This document shows, piece by piece, positions 43,755 through 51,085 of a stretch of DNA of 64,000 nt. This stretch comes from Sandaracinaceae bacterium (GTDB lineage Bacteria; Myxococcota_A; Polyangia; Polyangiales; Sandaracinaceae), in the NCBI GenBank assembly GCA_019637095.1, contig JAHBWG010000017.1, forward strand, positions 1 to 64,000, written 5' to 3'. The notes beneath the pieces were generated by a model. That model had not been told where the DNA came from and did not search any database. It worked only from the letters and a program-made list of their open reading frames with translations. The translations under genes and the position numbers were made by a program. Position 1 is the first letter of the stretch. Every line of letters starts with the position of its first letter.

Positions 43755-44516
43755 ATGGGCGCGGGCTCTCGGCGCGAGCGAGTCGACGTGCTGCTCGTCG
43801 AGCGCGGTCTGGTCGAGAGCCGCGCCCGCGCGCAGGCCATCGTGCTCGCGGGCAACGTCTTCACGGGCGACCGGCGGGTCGACAAGGCGGGCCAGCGCCT
43901 CCCGGTCGACGCGCCGCTCGAGGTGCGCGGTCGCGATCACCCGTACGTCTCGCGAGGCGGCGTGAAGCTCGCGGGCGCGCTCGACGCGTTCGGGCTCGAC
44001 CCGAGCGGCCTCGTGGTGGCGGACTTCGGCGCCTCGACGGGTGGCTTCACCGACTGCCTGCTCCAGCGCGGCGCGGCGCGCGTGTACGCGATCGACGTCG
44101 GCTACGGCCAGCTCGCGCACGCGCTGCGCGTGGACCCGCGCGTCGTCGTCATGGAGCGCACGAACGCGCGCAACCTCGAGCGCCTGCCCGAGCCCGTGGA
44201 CCTCGTGGTGATCGACGCCTCGTTCATCTCGCTCGCCAAGCTCCTGCCCGCCGCGCGCGCGGTGCTCCGCGAGCGCGGCGAGGTCGTCGGGATGGTCAAG
44301 CCGCAGTTCGAGGTCGGCCCGGGTCACCTCGACCGCGGCGTGGTGAAGGACCCGGCCGCTCGCGCCGCCGCGGTCGACGAGGTCGTCCGCGCCGCCGAGG
44401 CGCTCGGCTTCTCCGAGCACGCGCGCGCGAGCTCCGTCCTGCCCGGCCCCGAAGGCAACCTCGAGGTCTTCGTGCGGCTGCGCTGCGCGCGAGCTCCGTC
44501 GGCGCCGCGCGATTAG
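43755..44516 (+). CDS. tlyA: TlyA-family rRNA 2'-O-methyltransferase
   Basis: 253 residues. An S4 RNA-binding domain (RVDVLLVERGLVESRARAQAIVLAGNVFTGDRRVDKAGQRL) precedes a Rossmann methyltransferase with YVSRGGVKLAGAL, DFGASTGGFTDCLLQRGA (SAM loop), VDLVVIDASFISLAKLLP, MVKPQFEVG and GPEGNLEVFVRLR, giving the K-D-K-E residues of the family. TlyA methylates 16S and/or 23S rRNA; in mycobacteria this affects capreomycin sensitivity. The gene directly follows ssb, and the stop codon lies in the first unit of an 18-bp tandem repeat (44499-44606). Confidence 0.9.
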   Translation: MGAGSRRERVDVLLVERGLVESRARAQAIVLAGNVFTGDRRVDKAGQRLPVDAPLEVRGRDHPYVSRGGVKLAGALDAFGLDPSGLVVADFGASTGGFTDCLLQRGAARVYAIDVGYGQLAHALRVDPRVVVMERTNARNLERLPEPVDLVVIDASFISLAKLLPAARAVLRERGEVVGMVKPQFEVGPGHLDRGVVKDPAARAAAVDEVVRAAEALGFSEHARASSVLPGPEGNLEVFVRLRCARAPSAPRD

Positions 44517-44606
44517 CCGGCGCCGCGCGATTCGTCGGCGCCGCGCGATTCGCCGGCGCCGCGCGGTTCGCCGGCGCCGCGCGGTTCGCCGGCGCCGCGC
44601 GATTCG
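44499..44606. repeat. Six 18-bp tandem repeats at the 3' end of tlyA
   Basis: Six units of an 18-bp sequence, core ggcgccgcgcgattcg, run from 44499 to 44606 with small T/C and A/G differences. The first unit encodes the last codons and stop of tlyA. Each unit holds the palindrome GGCGCC. It separates tlyA from the convergent small membrane gene. Confidence 0.9.
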
Positions 44607-44613
44607 TCACCGC

Positions 44614-44889
44614 TCAGCGCGTCGCGACCGAGAGCCACACGAGGAAGCCGCACCACGCCGCGATCACGAGCGCGGCGAGGGCGGCCATCGCGCGCGCCGC
44701 GCGCGGGCCGCCGCGGTGATGCACCAGCGCGGCGACGAACGCGAGCGCGCTCGCGAGCCACGCGACGACCAACGCCTTCGGGAGCATCGACGCGGGCGCG
44801 GCGGGGCGCGCCGCCATGATCGCGAGCGTCCCGAGCAGGACCGGGGCGCCCGCGAGCGCCGCGTAGCCGAGCGCGCGGAAGTACGGCAC
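44614..44889 (-). CDS. Small membrane protein of unknown function
   Basis: 91 residues from GTG 44889 with GGAG 9 nt upstream. Three hydrophobic segments (ALGYAALAGAPVLLGTLAIMA; LVVAWLASALAFVAALV; AMAALAALVIAAWCGFLVWL). No family recognised. It begins 9 nt after the tRNA-Gln gene on the same strand, so it may be on the same transcript. Confidence 0.6.
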   Translation of the reverse strand: MPYFRALGYAALAGAPVLLGTLAIMAARPAAPASMLPKALVVAWLASALAFVAALVHHRGGPRAARAMAALAALVIAAWCGFLVWLSVATR

Positions 44890-44898
44890 GAGCTCTCA

Positions 44899-44969
44899 CT
44901 CCGGCGGCTGGATTCGAACCAACATAGACGGATCCAAAGTCCGCAGTCCTACCCTTGGACGACGCCGGA
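44899..44969 (-). tRNA. tRNA-Gln (anticodon TTG)
   Basis: 71 nt on the minus strand. The acceptor arms TCCGGCG and CGCCGGA pair perfectly, the anticodon stem GCGGA/TCCGT surrounds loop CTTTGGA with anticodon TTG, and the T-arm is GTTGG-TTCGAAT-CCAGC. The discriminator is G and CCA is not encoded. Fits tRNA-Gln(UUG) reading CAA/CAG. Confidence 0.9.
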
Positions 44970-45049
44970 ACGGGCACGAGGATAGCGCGGCGGGAGCGGG
45001 CGCGCCCCGATTCGGAGCGCATTTGCCCGCCCCCGCCGCGCGGTCGGGG

Positions 45050-45565
45050 TCACGCGCGCGCGGCCCACGGGACCCAGATCTTCCAGGCCTCGGGGACCGC
45101 GCCGATGGGGAGCCGCTCGAGCGGCCGCTCGCGCGGGGACGGACGGACGGGGATGGCGCGGAGCGGCATGCCCGCCTCGTCCGGTGTGCGGCCGCCCTTG
45201 TGCGCGTTGCAGGGGCGGCAGGCGGTCACGACGTTCGTCCACGACGTCGCGCCGCCGCGCGAGCGCGGCAGCACGTGGTCGAGCGTGAGCGCGCGCAGCG
45301 GCGCCTGCTCACCGCAGTACTGGCAGCGGTAGCCGTCGCGCGCGAGCACCTGCCCGCGCGAGAAGCGCACCGGCGCCCTCCAGCGCTTGACCGGGCGCGT
45401 CAGGCGCACGACCGACGGCACGGCGAACGCGCGGCTCGGCGAGCGCACGACCGCGCCGTACGTCTCCACGACCTCCACCTTGCCGGTGAAGGACAGGGTC
45501 ATGGCCCGCTGCCAACCGACGATGCGGTGGGGCAGGTAGCCGTTCGTCAGGATCAACGTCTCCAT
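45050..45565 (-). CDS. HNH nuclease-domain protein
   Basis: 171 residues from ATG 45565 with GAGGAGGT upstream. The opening TLILTNGYLPHRIVGWQRAMTLSFTGKVEVVETYG and SRAFAVPSVVRLTR are typical of a widespread chromosomal HNH family; the HNH motif is YRCQYCGEQAPLRALTLDHVLPRSRGGATSWTNVVTACRPCNAHKG, with two CxxC zinc knuckles and the catalytic His in LDHVLPRS. It would be a metal-dependent nuclease, but the cellular role of this conserved group is not established. It sits between two tRNA loci on the same strand. Confidence 0.85.
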   Translation of the reverse strand: METLILTNGYLPHRIVGWQRAMTLSFTGKVEVVETYGAVVRSPSRAFAVPSVVRLTRPVKRWRAPVRFSRGQVLARDGYRCQYCGEQAPLRALTLDHVLPRSRGGATSWTNVVTACRPCNAHKGGRTPDEAGMPLRAIPVRPSPRERPLERLPIGAVPEAWKIWVPWAARA

Positions 45566-45682
45566 GGTCTACCTCCTCTCGCGTGCGCACCGTGCGCCGA
45601 GCCGCTCGCTCGGGCGTCGAGTCGACCGACCGCCTTGTCGGCGTCGAGAGCTCCCTCTCGCGGCCGTCCGGCGTGTCGGCGA

Positions 45683-45754
45683 CACCCTCGGCAGGACTCG
45701 AACCTGCACCCTCTCGGTCCGCAACCGAGCGCTCGTCCTTCGAGCCACGAGGGT
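45683..45754 (-). tRNA. tRNA-Arg (anticodon GCG)
   Basis: 72 nt on the minus strand. Acceptor ACCCTCG pairs with CGAGGGT; the D-arm is GCTC-GAAGGAC-GAGC; the anticodon stem CTCGG/CCGAG surrounds TTGCGGA with anticodon GCG (plus-strand 45720-45722); the T-arm is GCAGG-TTCGAGT-CCTGC. Discriminator G, no encoded CCA. GCG would read CGC/CGU (Arg). Bacteria usually use an A34 (inosine) tRNA-Arg(ACG) for this box, so the GCG anticodon is unusual. Confidence 0.7.
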
Positions 45755-45844
45755 AGGGGTGGAAGAGGCCGCGGTGCTGAGCGAGCCCGTGCCGGAGCAG
45801 CGCTCCGACCGGGACGCCGACGGCGCTCTCCCGGAACGTTCGAG

Positions 45845-45919
45845 GTGGACCGACCGGGCTCGCACCGGCTCGCTCCCGGGTCACGTCCGGGCGTCTCGGC
45901 TGCTTCGACTTCGGTCCAC
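45845..45919 (-). tRNA. Degenerate tRNA-His-like element (anticodon GTG)
   Basis: 75 nt on the minus strand. An 8-bp acceptor GTGGACCG/CGGTCCAC would supply the G-1:C73 pair that marks tRNA-His, and the anticodon stem CCCGG/CCGGG surrounds ACGTGAC with anticodon GTG. However, the conserved U33 is C, the T-loop reads TGCGAGC instead of TTCGAGC, the D-stem has only 3 bp and the D-loop lacks the GG pair. It may be a pseudogene or an unorthodox tRNA. Confidence 0.4.
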
Positions 45920-45980
45920 GAAGTGTGTGTCGTGTCGTCTCTCGGGATCGCGGCTCCTCGTTCGGAACGAGACGTTCAGA

Positions 45981-46015
45981 AACGAAAAGGGCCGCCTGCG
46001 ACGCGCAGACGGCCC
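45981..46015 (-). terminator. Rho-independent terminator
   Basis: Hairpin GGGCCG/CGGCCC (45989-45994 with 46010-46015) continued inside by CTGCG/CGCAG around a 3-nt loop, followed on the minus strand by TTTTCGTTT. Terminates transcription coming from the pabB side. Confidence 0.8.
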
Positions 46016-46154
46016 ATAGAAGTCACGTTTGAACGTGCTTCACCGTCTGCGGAGCTTCGCCGTCGTACGGCGACCCGGGTGATTCGAATGGGCGTTGGCG
46101 AGGGGTTGGATCATCGGCAGGATCGGTGGCGGAGGATCGATGGGAGCGGCCACG

Positions 46155-46187
46155 AAAAAGGCCGCCCACGGGAGCCCGGGGCGGCCT
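46155..46187 (-). terminator. Rho-independent terminator of the small RNA candidate
   Basis: A perfect 9-bp stem AGGCCGCCC/GGGCGGCCT (46159-46167 with 46179-46187) followed on the minus strand by TTTTTCG. Confidence 0.85.
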
Positions 46188-46304
46188 CGAACACGCGAGA
46201 AACGTGCGCGATTCCGCTATCCGAGCGGCGCTCCCTCCGGGCCCAGCGCGCGATCGCGCCGGCACGGGCTGGAGAACGTTTCCTGGACCCACGACATCAT
46301 CGTA
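46155..46304 (-). ncRNA. Candidate small RNA (about 150 nt)
   Basis: A consensus-like sigma-70 promoter (46311-46339) and a strong intrinsic terminator (46155-46187) on the minus strand bracket about 150 nt with no convincing reading frame. The interval can fold: GAAACG near the 5' side pairs with CGTTTC near 46200, and CCAGC/GCTGG encloses GCGCGATCGCGC. Transcription would begin near 46304. I do not recognise it as 6S, SRP RNA, tmRNA or a riboswitch. Confidence 0.5.
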
Positions 46305-46310
46305 ACCTTG

Positions 46311-46339
46311 GTACTAATGGAACGTCCGCGACGTGTCAA
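46311..46339 (-). promoter_or_regulatory. Sigma-70 promoter for the small RNA candidate
   Basis: Minus strand: perfect TTGACA (46334-46339), 17-nt spacer, TAGTAC (46311-46316). It lies 40 nt downstream of the pabB stop, in a locally AT-richer stretch. Confidence 0.7.
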
Positions 46340-46378
46340 ACGAAAAGTCGAGTCGTCGAACGAATTGTTCGCGCGTGT

Positions 46379-47743
46379 TCAATCGATGTTCTTTCGCCCG
46401 ATCGACGCGAGCGCATCGAACCACACGCGCGCCTTGAGCTCCGTCTCGGCGATCTCTCGGCCGGGATCGCTGGCCGAGACGAGCCCTCCGCCCGCGAAGT
46501 AGGTGAGCTCGCCGCCGAGGATCGTCGCGGTGCGGATCGCGACCGAGAGCGAGAGCCCGCCGCCGCGATCGACGAACCCGAGCGCCCCGGTGTAGAGCCC
46601 GCGCGCGCAGGCCTCTCCACGCTCGATGAGCTCCATCGCCGCGAGCTTCGGCGTGCCGGTGACGCTGCCCGGAGGGAACGTCGCCGCGAGCACGTCGCCG
46701 AGCGTCGCGTCCGGCCGCGTCCGGCACCGCACCGTGGAGACGAGGTGGCTGAGCTTCGCGAACGGCTCGACGCGCAGCGGCGCCTCGACCTCCACCGTCC
46801 CCGTCGCCGCGACGCGCGAGAGGTCGTTGCGCATGAGATCCACGATCATCGCGTGCTCGGCGCGCTCCTTGTCGTCGGCGCTGAGCGCGCGCGCCTCGCC
46901 CGCGTCGTCGCCCGCGCGCGCGATCGTCCCCTTGATCGGGCTCGTCCAGAGCGCGCCCGTGGCGCGATCCCAGCGCAGGAACCGCTCCATCGAGCGGCTC
47001 GCGACGGCGCCCTCGTCGAGCTCGAGCAGCGCGCCGAGCGGCACCGGGCTCGCCGCGCGCATCGCCGCGTAGAGCGTGAGGGGGCTCCCCTCCCAGCGCG
47101 CTCGCCACGCGCGCGCGAGGTTCACCTGGTAGATCGTGCCCGCGCGGATCGCGTCGAGCGCGCGCTCGATCCGCGCGCGGTGGAGCGCCGCCGGCTCGGC
47201 GTCGATCGCGCCGACGATCGCGCCGACGCGCGGTGCCTCGCGCGGCGCGCGCCCGGCTCGCACCGCGCGGCCGAGCGCCTCGCACGCGGCGCGGCTCGGC
47301 CCGAGCGCCCACGCGCCGCCCCCGTCGAGATCGACCGCGACCAAGCGCTCGTAGCGCCCCATCCACGCGATCGGCCAGCGCGGGTCACGCGCGTGCCGCG
47401 CCGGCGCGCGCAGCCCGAACGCGCGGGGGCGCGACCACGCCGCGTCGTACGCGACGAAGCCGACCCAGCGCGGGACCGCCGCGGGCGCGAGCGGGATCGC
47501 GTCGCCCTCGAGCGCGCCCGGTGCGCCCGGTCCCCGCGCCTCGAAGGCGTCGAGCGCCGAGAGCGCCTCGAGCGCCGAGCCGCCCCACCTCGCCTCGACC
47601 GTCTCCTCGGGCTCCGCGCCGAAGAAGGTCCAGCGCCCCTCGGGGTGGCCGGGCCGCCCGTCCAGGCAGAACCGGCCGCGCGCCGGGAGCGCGGCGAGCG
47701 CGTCCTCGAGCGTTCCGTCGAGCCGCAGCCGGAGCGCGTACAC
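46379..47743 (-). CDS. pabB: Aminodeoxychorismate synthase component I
   Basis: 454 residues from GTG 47743 with AAAGGAG 7 nt upstream. It is a chorismate-binding enzyme: IYQVNLARAW, MERFLRW, PIKGT (the Lys-bearing motif typical of PabB rather than TrpE), EHAMIVDLMRNDLSRV, FPPGSVTGTPKLAAMELI, GALGFVDRGG and ELTYFAGGGLVSASDP. With glutamine amidotransferase PabA it turns chorismate into 4-amino-4-deoxychorismate for folate. No pabA or pabC lies next to it. The short N-terminal domain is reduced compared with E. coli PabB. Divergent from the lipoprotein gene at 47788. Confidence 0.9.
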   Translation of the reverse strand: MYALRLRLDGTLEDALAALPARGRFCLDGRPGHPEGRWTFFGAEPEETVEARWGGSALEALSALDAFEARGPGAPGALEGDAIPLAPAAVPRWVGFVAYDAAWSRPRAFGLRAPARHARDPRWPIAWMGRYERLVAVDLDGGGAWALGPSRAACEALGRAVRAGRAPREAPRVGAIVGAIDAEPAALHRARIERALDAIRAGTIYQVNLARAWRARWEGSPLTLYAAMRAASPVPLGALLELDEGAVASRSMERFLRWDRATGALWTSPIKGTIARAGDDAGEARALSADDKERAEHAMIVDLMRNDLSRVAATGTVEVEAPLRVEPFAKLSHLVSTVRCRTRPDATLGDVLAATFPPGSVTGTPKLAAMELIERGEACARGLYTGALGFVDRGGGLSLSVAIRTATILGGELTYFAGGGLVSASDPGREIAETELKARVWFDALASIGRKNID

Positions 47744-47787
47744 CGCGGCTCCTTTACTCGGGGGCCTTGCCGGCGTAAAGCCCACCC

Positions 47788-49140
47788 GTGCGCGCGCCGA
47801 CGCACCTCGCCCTCGCGGCGCTGCTCTTCGCCTGCGAGGGCGGCTCGAGCCCCGCCGTCCGCATCGAGATCATCGATCCTGCGGGCGAGAACGCCGCGCA
47901 GGACGTGATCGACGGGACCCTCACCGTCCGCGTCACGCAGGCGGGCGCCTCGCTCTGCGCCGACGGCTGCTCCTCGGCGATCGCCGGCGGCGCCTTCGAC
48001 CTCGCCCTGCCGCTCGAGAACCTCGTCGACCTCATGCACGTGCGCGGCCGGATCACCGGCGCGCCGACCGCGCTGGTCGGGGCGATGGCGCCCTTCGCGA
48101 TCGCGCAGGAGTTCGAGACGGGCGAGCTGCCGCTGCGCCTGGTGATGATGCCGCCCGGGACCTGCGCGCCGGTGTCGTTGTTCAACGTCAGCTCGGCCGG
48201 CCGCCCGCGCCTCGTCGAGCCGCGGCGCGACCTCGGCGTCGCGGTGCGCCGCAACGTCGTCCTGCTCGTCGGCGGCCGGCACGCGTCCGGCGGCTCCAAC
48301 CGCGCCGACCTCTTCGATCAGATCGTGTTCGAGATGCGCCCGCCGCTCAGCTCGCCCGGCGGCGCCCTCGGGCCGACGCGCGCGCTGCGCTTCGACGAGA
48401 ACACCGCGCTCTTCGTCGGCCAGACCGCGTGGATCTACGAGAGCCAGCCCTACGCGCCCCCGGCGGCGGTGCCCGTCAGCGTCCACGAGGGCGCCGGCTT
48501 CGCCTCGGCGCTCGCGCTCTTGCGCAACACCGGCGCGGTGATCGGCGGCGAGGGCACGAACCAGGTGAGCTGGATGACCGCGCGCACCGTGGTCGCGACC
48601 ACCGAGCTGCGCGAGCCGCGCGCGTTCGCGGCGGCCGCCGCAGGCGGCGAGGGCGTGCTCGTCGTCGGTGGCGGCCCCGGCGCGGAGTGGATCGGCCCGG
48701 TGGGCGCCGCGGTCTCCGTGGGCGGGTTCGTGCCCGAATCGATCGGCGGCTGGGTCGCCGTGTCGCCGTCGGGCCGCACCTTCCTCGCGATCGGCGGCAG
48801 CGGCGCCGAGACGACCCTCGTCACCGGCTGCCCCGCCTGCGTCGCGAGCCCCGGCCCGACGTGGAGCCGCGCGCGCTCCGGCGCATCCGCCGTCCAGACC
48901 GCGGCGGGCGCGCTCTGGATCGTCGGGGGCGAGGGGAGCGACGCGATCGACCGCGTCGTCTGGGACGGCGAGACGCCGCGCATCCTCGAGGACCCCGCGT
49001 TCGTCCTGTCGGGCGCGCGCGCGGGCGCGGCCGTGGCCGAGCACGCGGCCGGTGTGGTGCTCGTCGTCGGGGGCGAGGGGCCGGGCGGCATGCTCGACGG
49101 AGCGGAGCTCTGCACCCCACCCGAGGGCCTCGACCCATGA
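47788..49140 (+). CDS. Lipoprotein with Kelch-like beta-propeller repeats
   Basis: 450 residues from GTG 47788; lipobox LLFAC. An Ig/beta-type N-terminal part (VRIEIIDPAGENAAQDVIDGTLTVRVT) is followed by repeats carrying VVLLVGGRH, VIGGEGTN, VLVVGGGPG, FLAIGGSG, LWIVGGEG and VVLVVGGEG, the Gly-Gly doublets of Kelch/galactose-oxidase propellers. Probably a surface lipoprotein with a binding role. It is followed 76 nt later by a PEGA-domain Ser/Thr kinase on the same strand. A TAAAGC box lies 6 nt before the start. Confidence 0.7.
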   Translation: MRAPTHLALAALLFACEGGSSPAVRIEIIDPAGENAAQDVIDGTLTVRVTQAGASLCADGCSSAIAGGAFDLALPLENLVDLMHVRGRITGAPTALVGAMAPFAIAQEFETGELPLRLVMMPPGTCAPVSLFNVSSAGRPRLVEPRRDLGVAVRRNVVLLVGGRHASGGSNRADLFDQIVFEMRPPLSSPGGALGPTRALRFDENTALFVGQTAWIYESQPYAPPAAVPVSVHEGAGFASALALLRNTGAVIGGEGTNQVSWMTARTVVATTELREPRAFAAAAAGGEGVLVVGGGPGAEWIGPVGAAVSVGGFVPESIGGWVAVSPSGRTFLAIGGSGAETTLVTGCPACVASPGPTWSRARSGASAVQTAAGALWIVGGEGSDAIDRVVWDGETPRILEDPAFVLSGARAGAAVAEHAAGVVLVVGGEGPGGMLDGAELCTPPEGLDP

Positions 49141-49216
49141 GCCGGCTCGCTGCGCGCGGCTGGCACCAAGACTGCACCGCGCACGGGGTCGTGCTCTTGT
49201 AGAGTCGGGTGCCCGC

Positions 49217-51085
49217 GTGCTGCGCAAGGTCGAGAAATACGAGATCGAGGAGGAGATCGGCCACGGCGGCATGGCCACGGTCTACCGCGCGCGCGACACC
49301 GTCCTCGAGCGCGACGTCGCCCTCAAGGTGATGCACCCGCACCTGCGCGGCGCCGAGGAGGCGCGCCGCCGCTTCCATCGCGAGGCGCAGAGCGTCGCGC
49401 GGCTGCGCCACCCGCGGGTCCTCGAGATCTACGACTTCAGCGGCGAGGGCTCGAGCGAGGCGTACATCGCCGCCGAGCTCCTCACCGGCCCGACGCTCAA
49501 GAAGTGGCGCGAGGACGCGGGCGAGATCCCGGCCGAGATCGCCGCGTGCTTCGTGATCGAGATCGCCAAGGCGCTCGAGGCCGCGCACGCGGCCAAGATC
49601 GTCCACCGCGACGTGAAGCCGGAGAACGTGCTCCTGCACGAGAACCGCACGCTCAAGCTCACCGACTTCGGCATCGCCGACATGATCGACGCGCAGTCGA
49701 TGACCGCGACGGGTCAGATCCTCGGCTCGCCCGGCCACATGGCGCCCGAGCAGATCGAGGGCCGCGACACCGACGCGCGCAGCGACCTCTTCTCGCTCGG
49801 CACCGTGCTCTACTACCTCGCGACGGGCCGGCTGCCGTTCACCGGGCGCAACCCGCACCAGGTGCTCAAGCGCATCATGGACGCGGAGTACGCCGACCCG
49901 CTGCGCGTGAGCCCGGCGATCGGCGGCCGCATGCGCGCGATCATCGTCAAGGCGCTCGAGCGCGATCCGGCCGACCGCTACCAGAGCGCGCTCGAGCTAC
50001 GCGAGGCGCTCGAGGCGTTCGTGCGGGAGGTCGGCATCGAGGAGCCGGCGCAGACGCTCGCCGCGTACCTCGGCGACCCCGAGACGGTGGGTCAAGATCT
50101 CTTGCGAGAGACGGTGGACCGCCTGATCGAGCGCGGCCGCCGCGCGTCGGACGCGGGCGACGTCCCCGGCGCGCTCGACTGCTACAACCGCGTGCTCGCG
50201 CTCGACGAGGGCAACCAGCGCGTGCTCGCGCTGCTCGAGCGCGTCGGGACCGACCGGCGCCGGCGCACCGCCGCGGTCGCGGGCGTCGGGCTCATCGCGC
50301 TCGGGCTCGTGGCGGGCGGGGTCGCGTGGGCGGTGTGGTCGCGGCCGCCGGCGCTGCGCGAGGGCCCGTCCGTCGCAGGTGACGGGCTCGCGGGCGACGG
50401 GCTCGGCACGCCCGCGAGCGACCCCGACGCCGGCGTCGAGGTCGTCGAGGCGCCGGCCGACGCAGGCGAGCCGCTCGCCGAGGTCGCGCCCGACGCGGGC
50501 GCGCCGCTCGCGCAGGTCGCCCTCGACGCGGGCTCGCCGGACCGGCTCGTCGTGCGCCCGGTCGCCACGGAGCGAGCGCCGCCCTCGCGGCTCGTGCGCC
50601 TGCGCCCTGCGGTGACCGACGTGCTCGTGCGCATCGACGGCCGCGACGAGGGCCGCTTCCAGGCGGAGGTCACCACCGTCTCGCTCTCCGTCGGCCCGCA
50701 CGAGATCGTGCTCGTCCCGCGCGAGGGCCTCGCCGACGAGTACCGCGAGACGGCGAGCTCGGTGCGCATCCCGGCCGGCGAGGGCGAGTACATCCTGCCG
50801 CTCCCGGTGACCCCGCGCGACGCGAAGGTCTCCGTCCTGACCAACGCGCGCGACGCGACGGTGAGCGTCGACGGCGGCCGCGGGCGCCGGGTCGGCACGC
50901 CGGACAGCGTGATCTTCGTGCCGCTGCGCACCTCGCCGCAGGTCGTGAGCATCACGGTGAGCGCGCCCGGCTACGCGCCGCGCACCGTGCAGCGCGAGAT
51001 GCGCGGCGTCCCGCCCGAGGGCGGCGCCACGACGGAGCTGCGCGTCGACCTCGAGCGCGAGGGCGAGCGCGCCCAGGCGCCCTGA
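49217..51085 (+). CDS. Ser/Thr protein kinase with PEGA domains
   Basis: 622 residues from GTG 49217, TAGAGT 11 nt upstream. The kinase domain (about 1-270) has GHGGMATVYRARD, VALKVM, HRDVKPENVLLH, LTDFGIAD and GSPGHMAPEQ, all key residues present. A tetratricopeptide-like stretch (RGRRASDAGDVPGALDCYNRVLALDEGN) follows, then a membrane helix (AVAGVGLIALGLVAGGVAWAVW), an Asp/Ala-rich linker, and two PEGA-type beta domains (VRIDGRDEGRFQAEVTTVSLSVGPHEIVLV; KVSVLTNARDATVSVDGGRGRRVGTPDSVIFV). The sensor side faces out of the cytoplasm. Signal and targets unknown. Confidence 0.9.
   Translation: MLRKVEKYEIEEEIGHGGMATVYRARDTVLERDVALKVMHPHLRGAEEARRRFHREAQSVARLRHPRVLEIYDFSGEGSSEAYIAAELLTGPTLKKWREDAGEIPAEIAACFVIEIAKALEAAHAAKIVHRDVKPENVLLHENRTLKLTDFGIADMIDAQSMTATGQILGSPGHMAPEQIEGRDTDARSDLFSLGTVLYYLATGRLPFTGRNPHQVLKRIMDAEYADPLRVSPAIGGRMRAIIVKALERDPADRYQSALELREALEAFVREVGIEEPAQTLAAYLGDPETVGQDLLRETVDRLIERGRRASDAGDVPGALDCYNRVLALDEGNQRVLALLERVGTDRRRRTAAVAGVGLIALGLVAGGVAWAVWSRPPALREGPSVAGDGLAGDGLGTPASDPDAGVEVVEAPADAGEPLAEVAPDAGAPLAQVALDAGSPDRLVVRPVATERAPPSRLVRLRPAVTDVLVRIDGRDEGRFQAEVTTVSLSVGPHEIVLVPREGLADEYRETASSVRIPAGEGEYILPLPVTPRDAKVSVLTNARDATVSVDGGRGRRVGTPDSVIFVPLRTSPQVVSITVSAPGYAPRTVQREMRGVPPEGGATTELRVDLEREGERAQAP

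Larger units (their letters stand above)
45566..46378 (-). other. Non-coding stretch with tRNA-like elements, terminators and a likely small RNA
   Basis: About 810 nt between the HNH gene and pabB without a supported protein gene. On the minus strand, in transcription order after pabB: a promoter at 46311-46339, a ~150-nt RNA candidate ending at a terminator (46155-46187), a second terminator (45981-46015), a His-type tRNA-like element (45845-45919) and a tRNA-Arg-like gene (45683-45754). The 140 nt between the two terminators (46016-46154) has no recognised element. Confidence 0.6.

Noticed and set aside
44499-44606. Repeat block considered as CRISPR or attachment site
   Set aside because: No spacers, 18-bp period and no integrase nearby.
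46155-46304. Small RNA considered as SRP (4.5S) or 6S RNA
   Set aside because: Contains GGGCCCGGAGGGAGCG, only loosely like the SRP GGAAGGAAGCA loop, and lacks the conserved tetraloop context; an intrinsic terminator is not typical of 6S.
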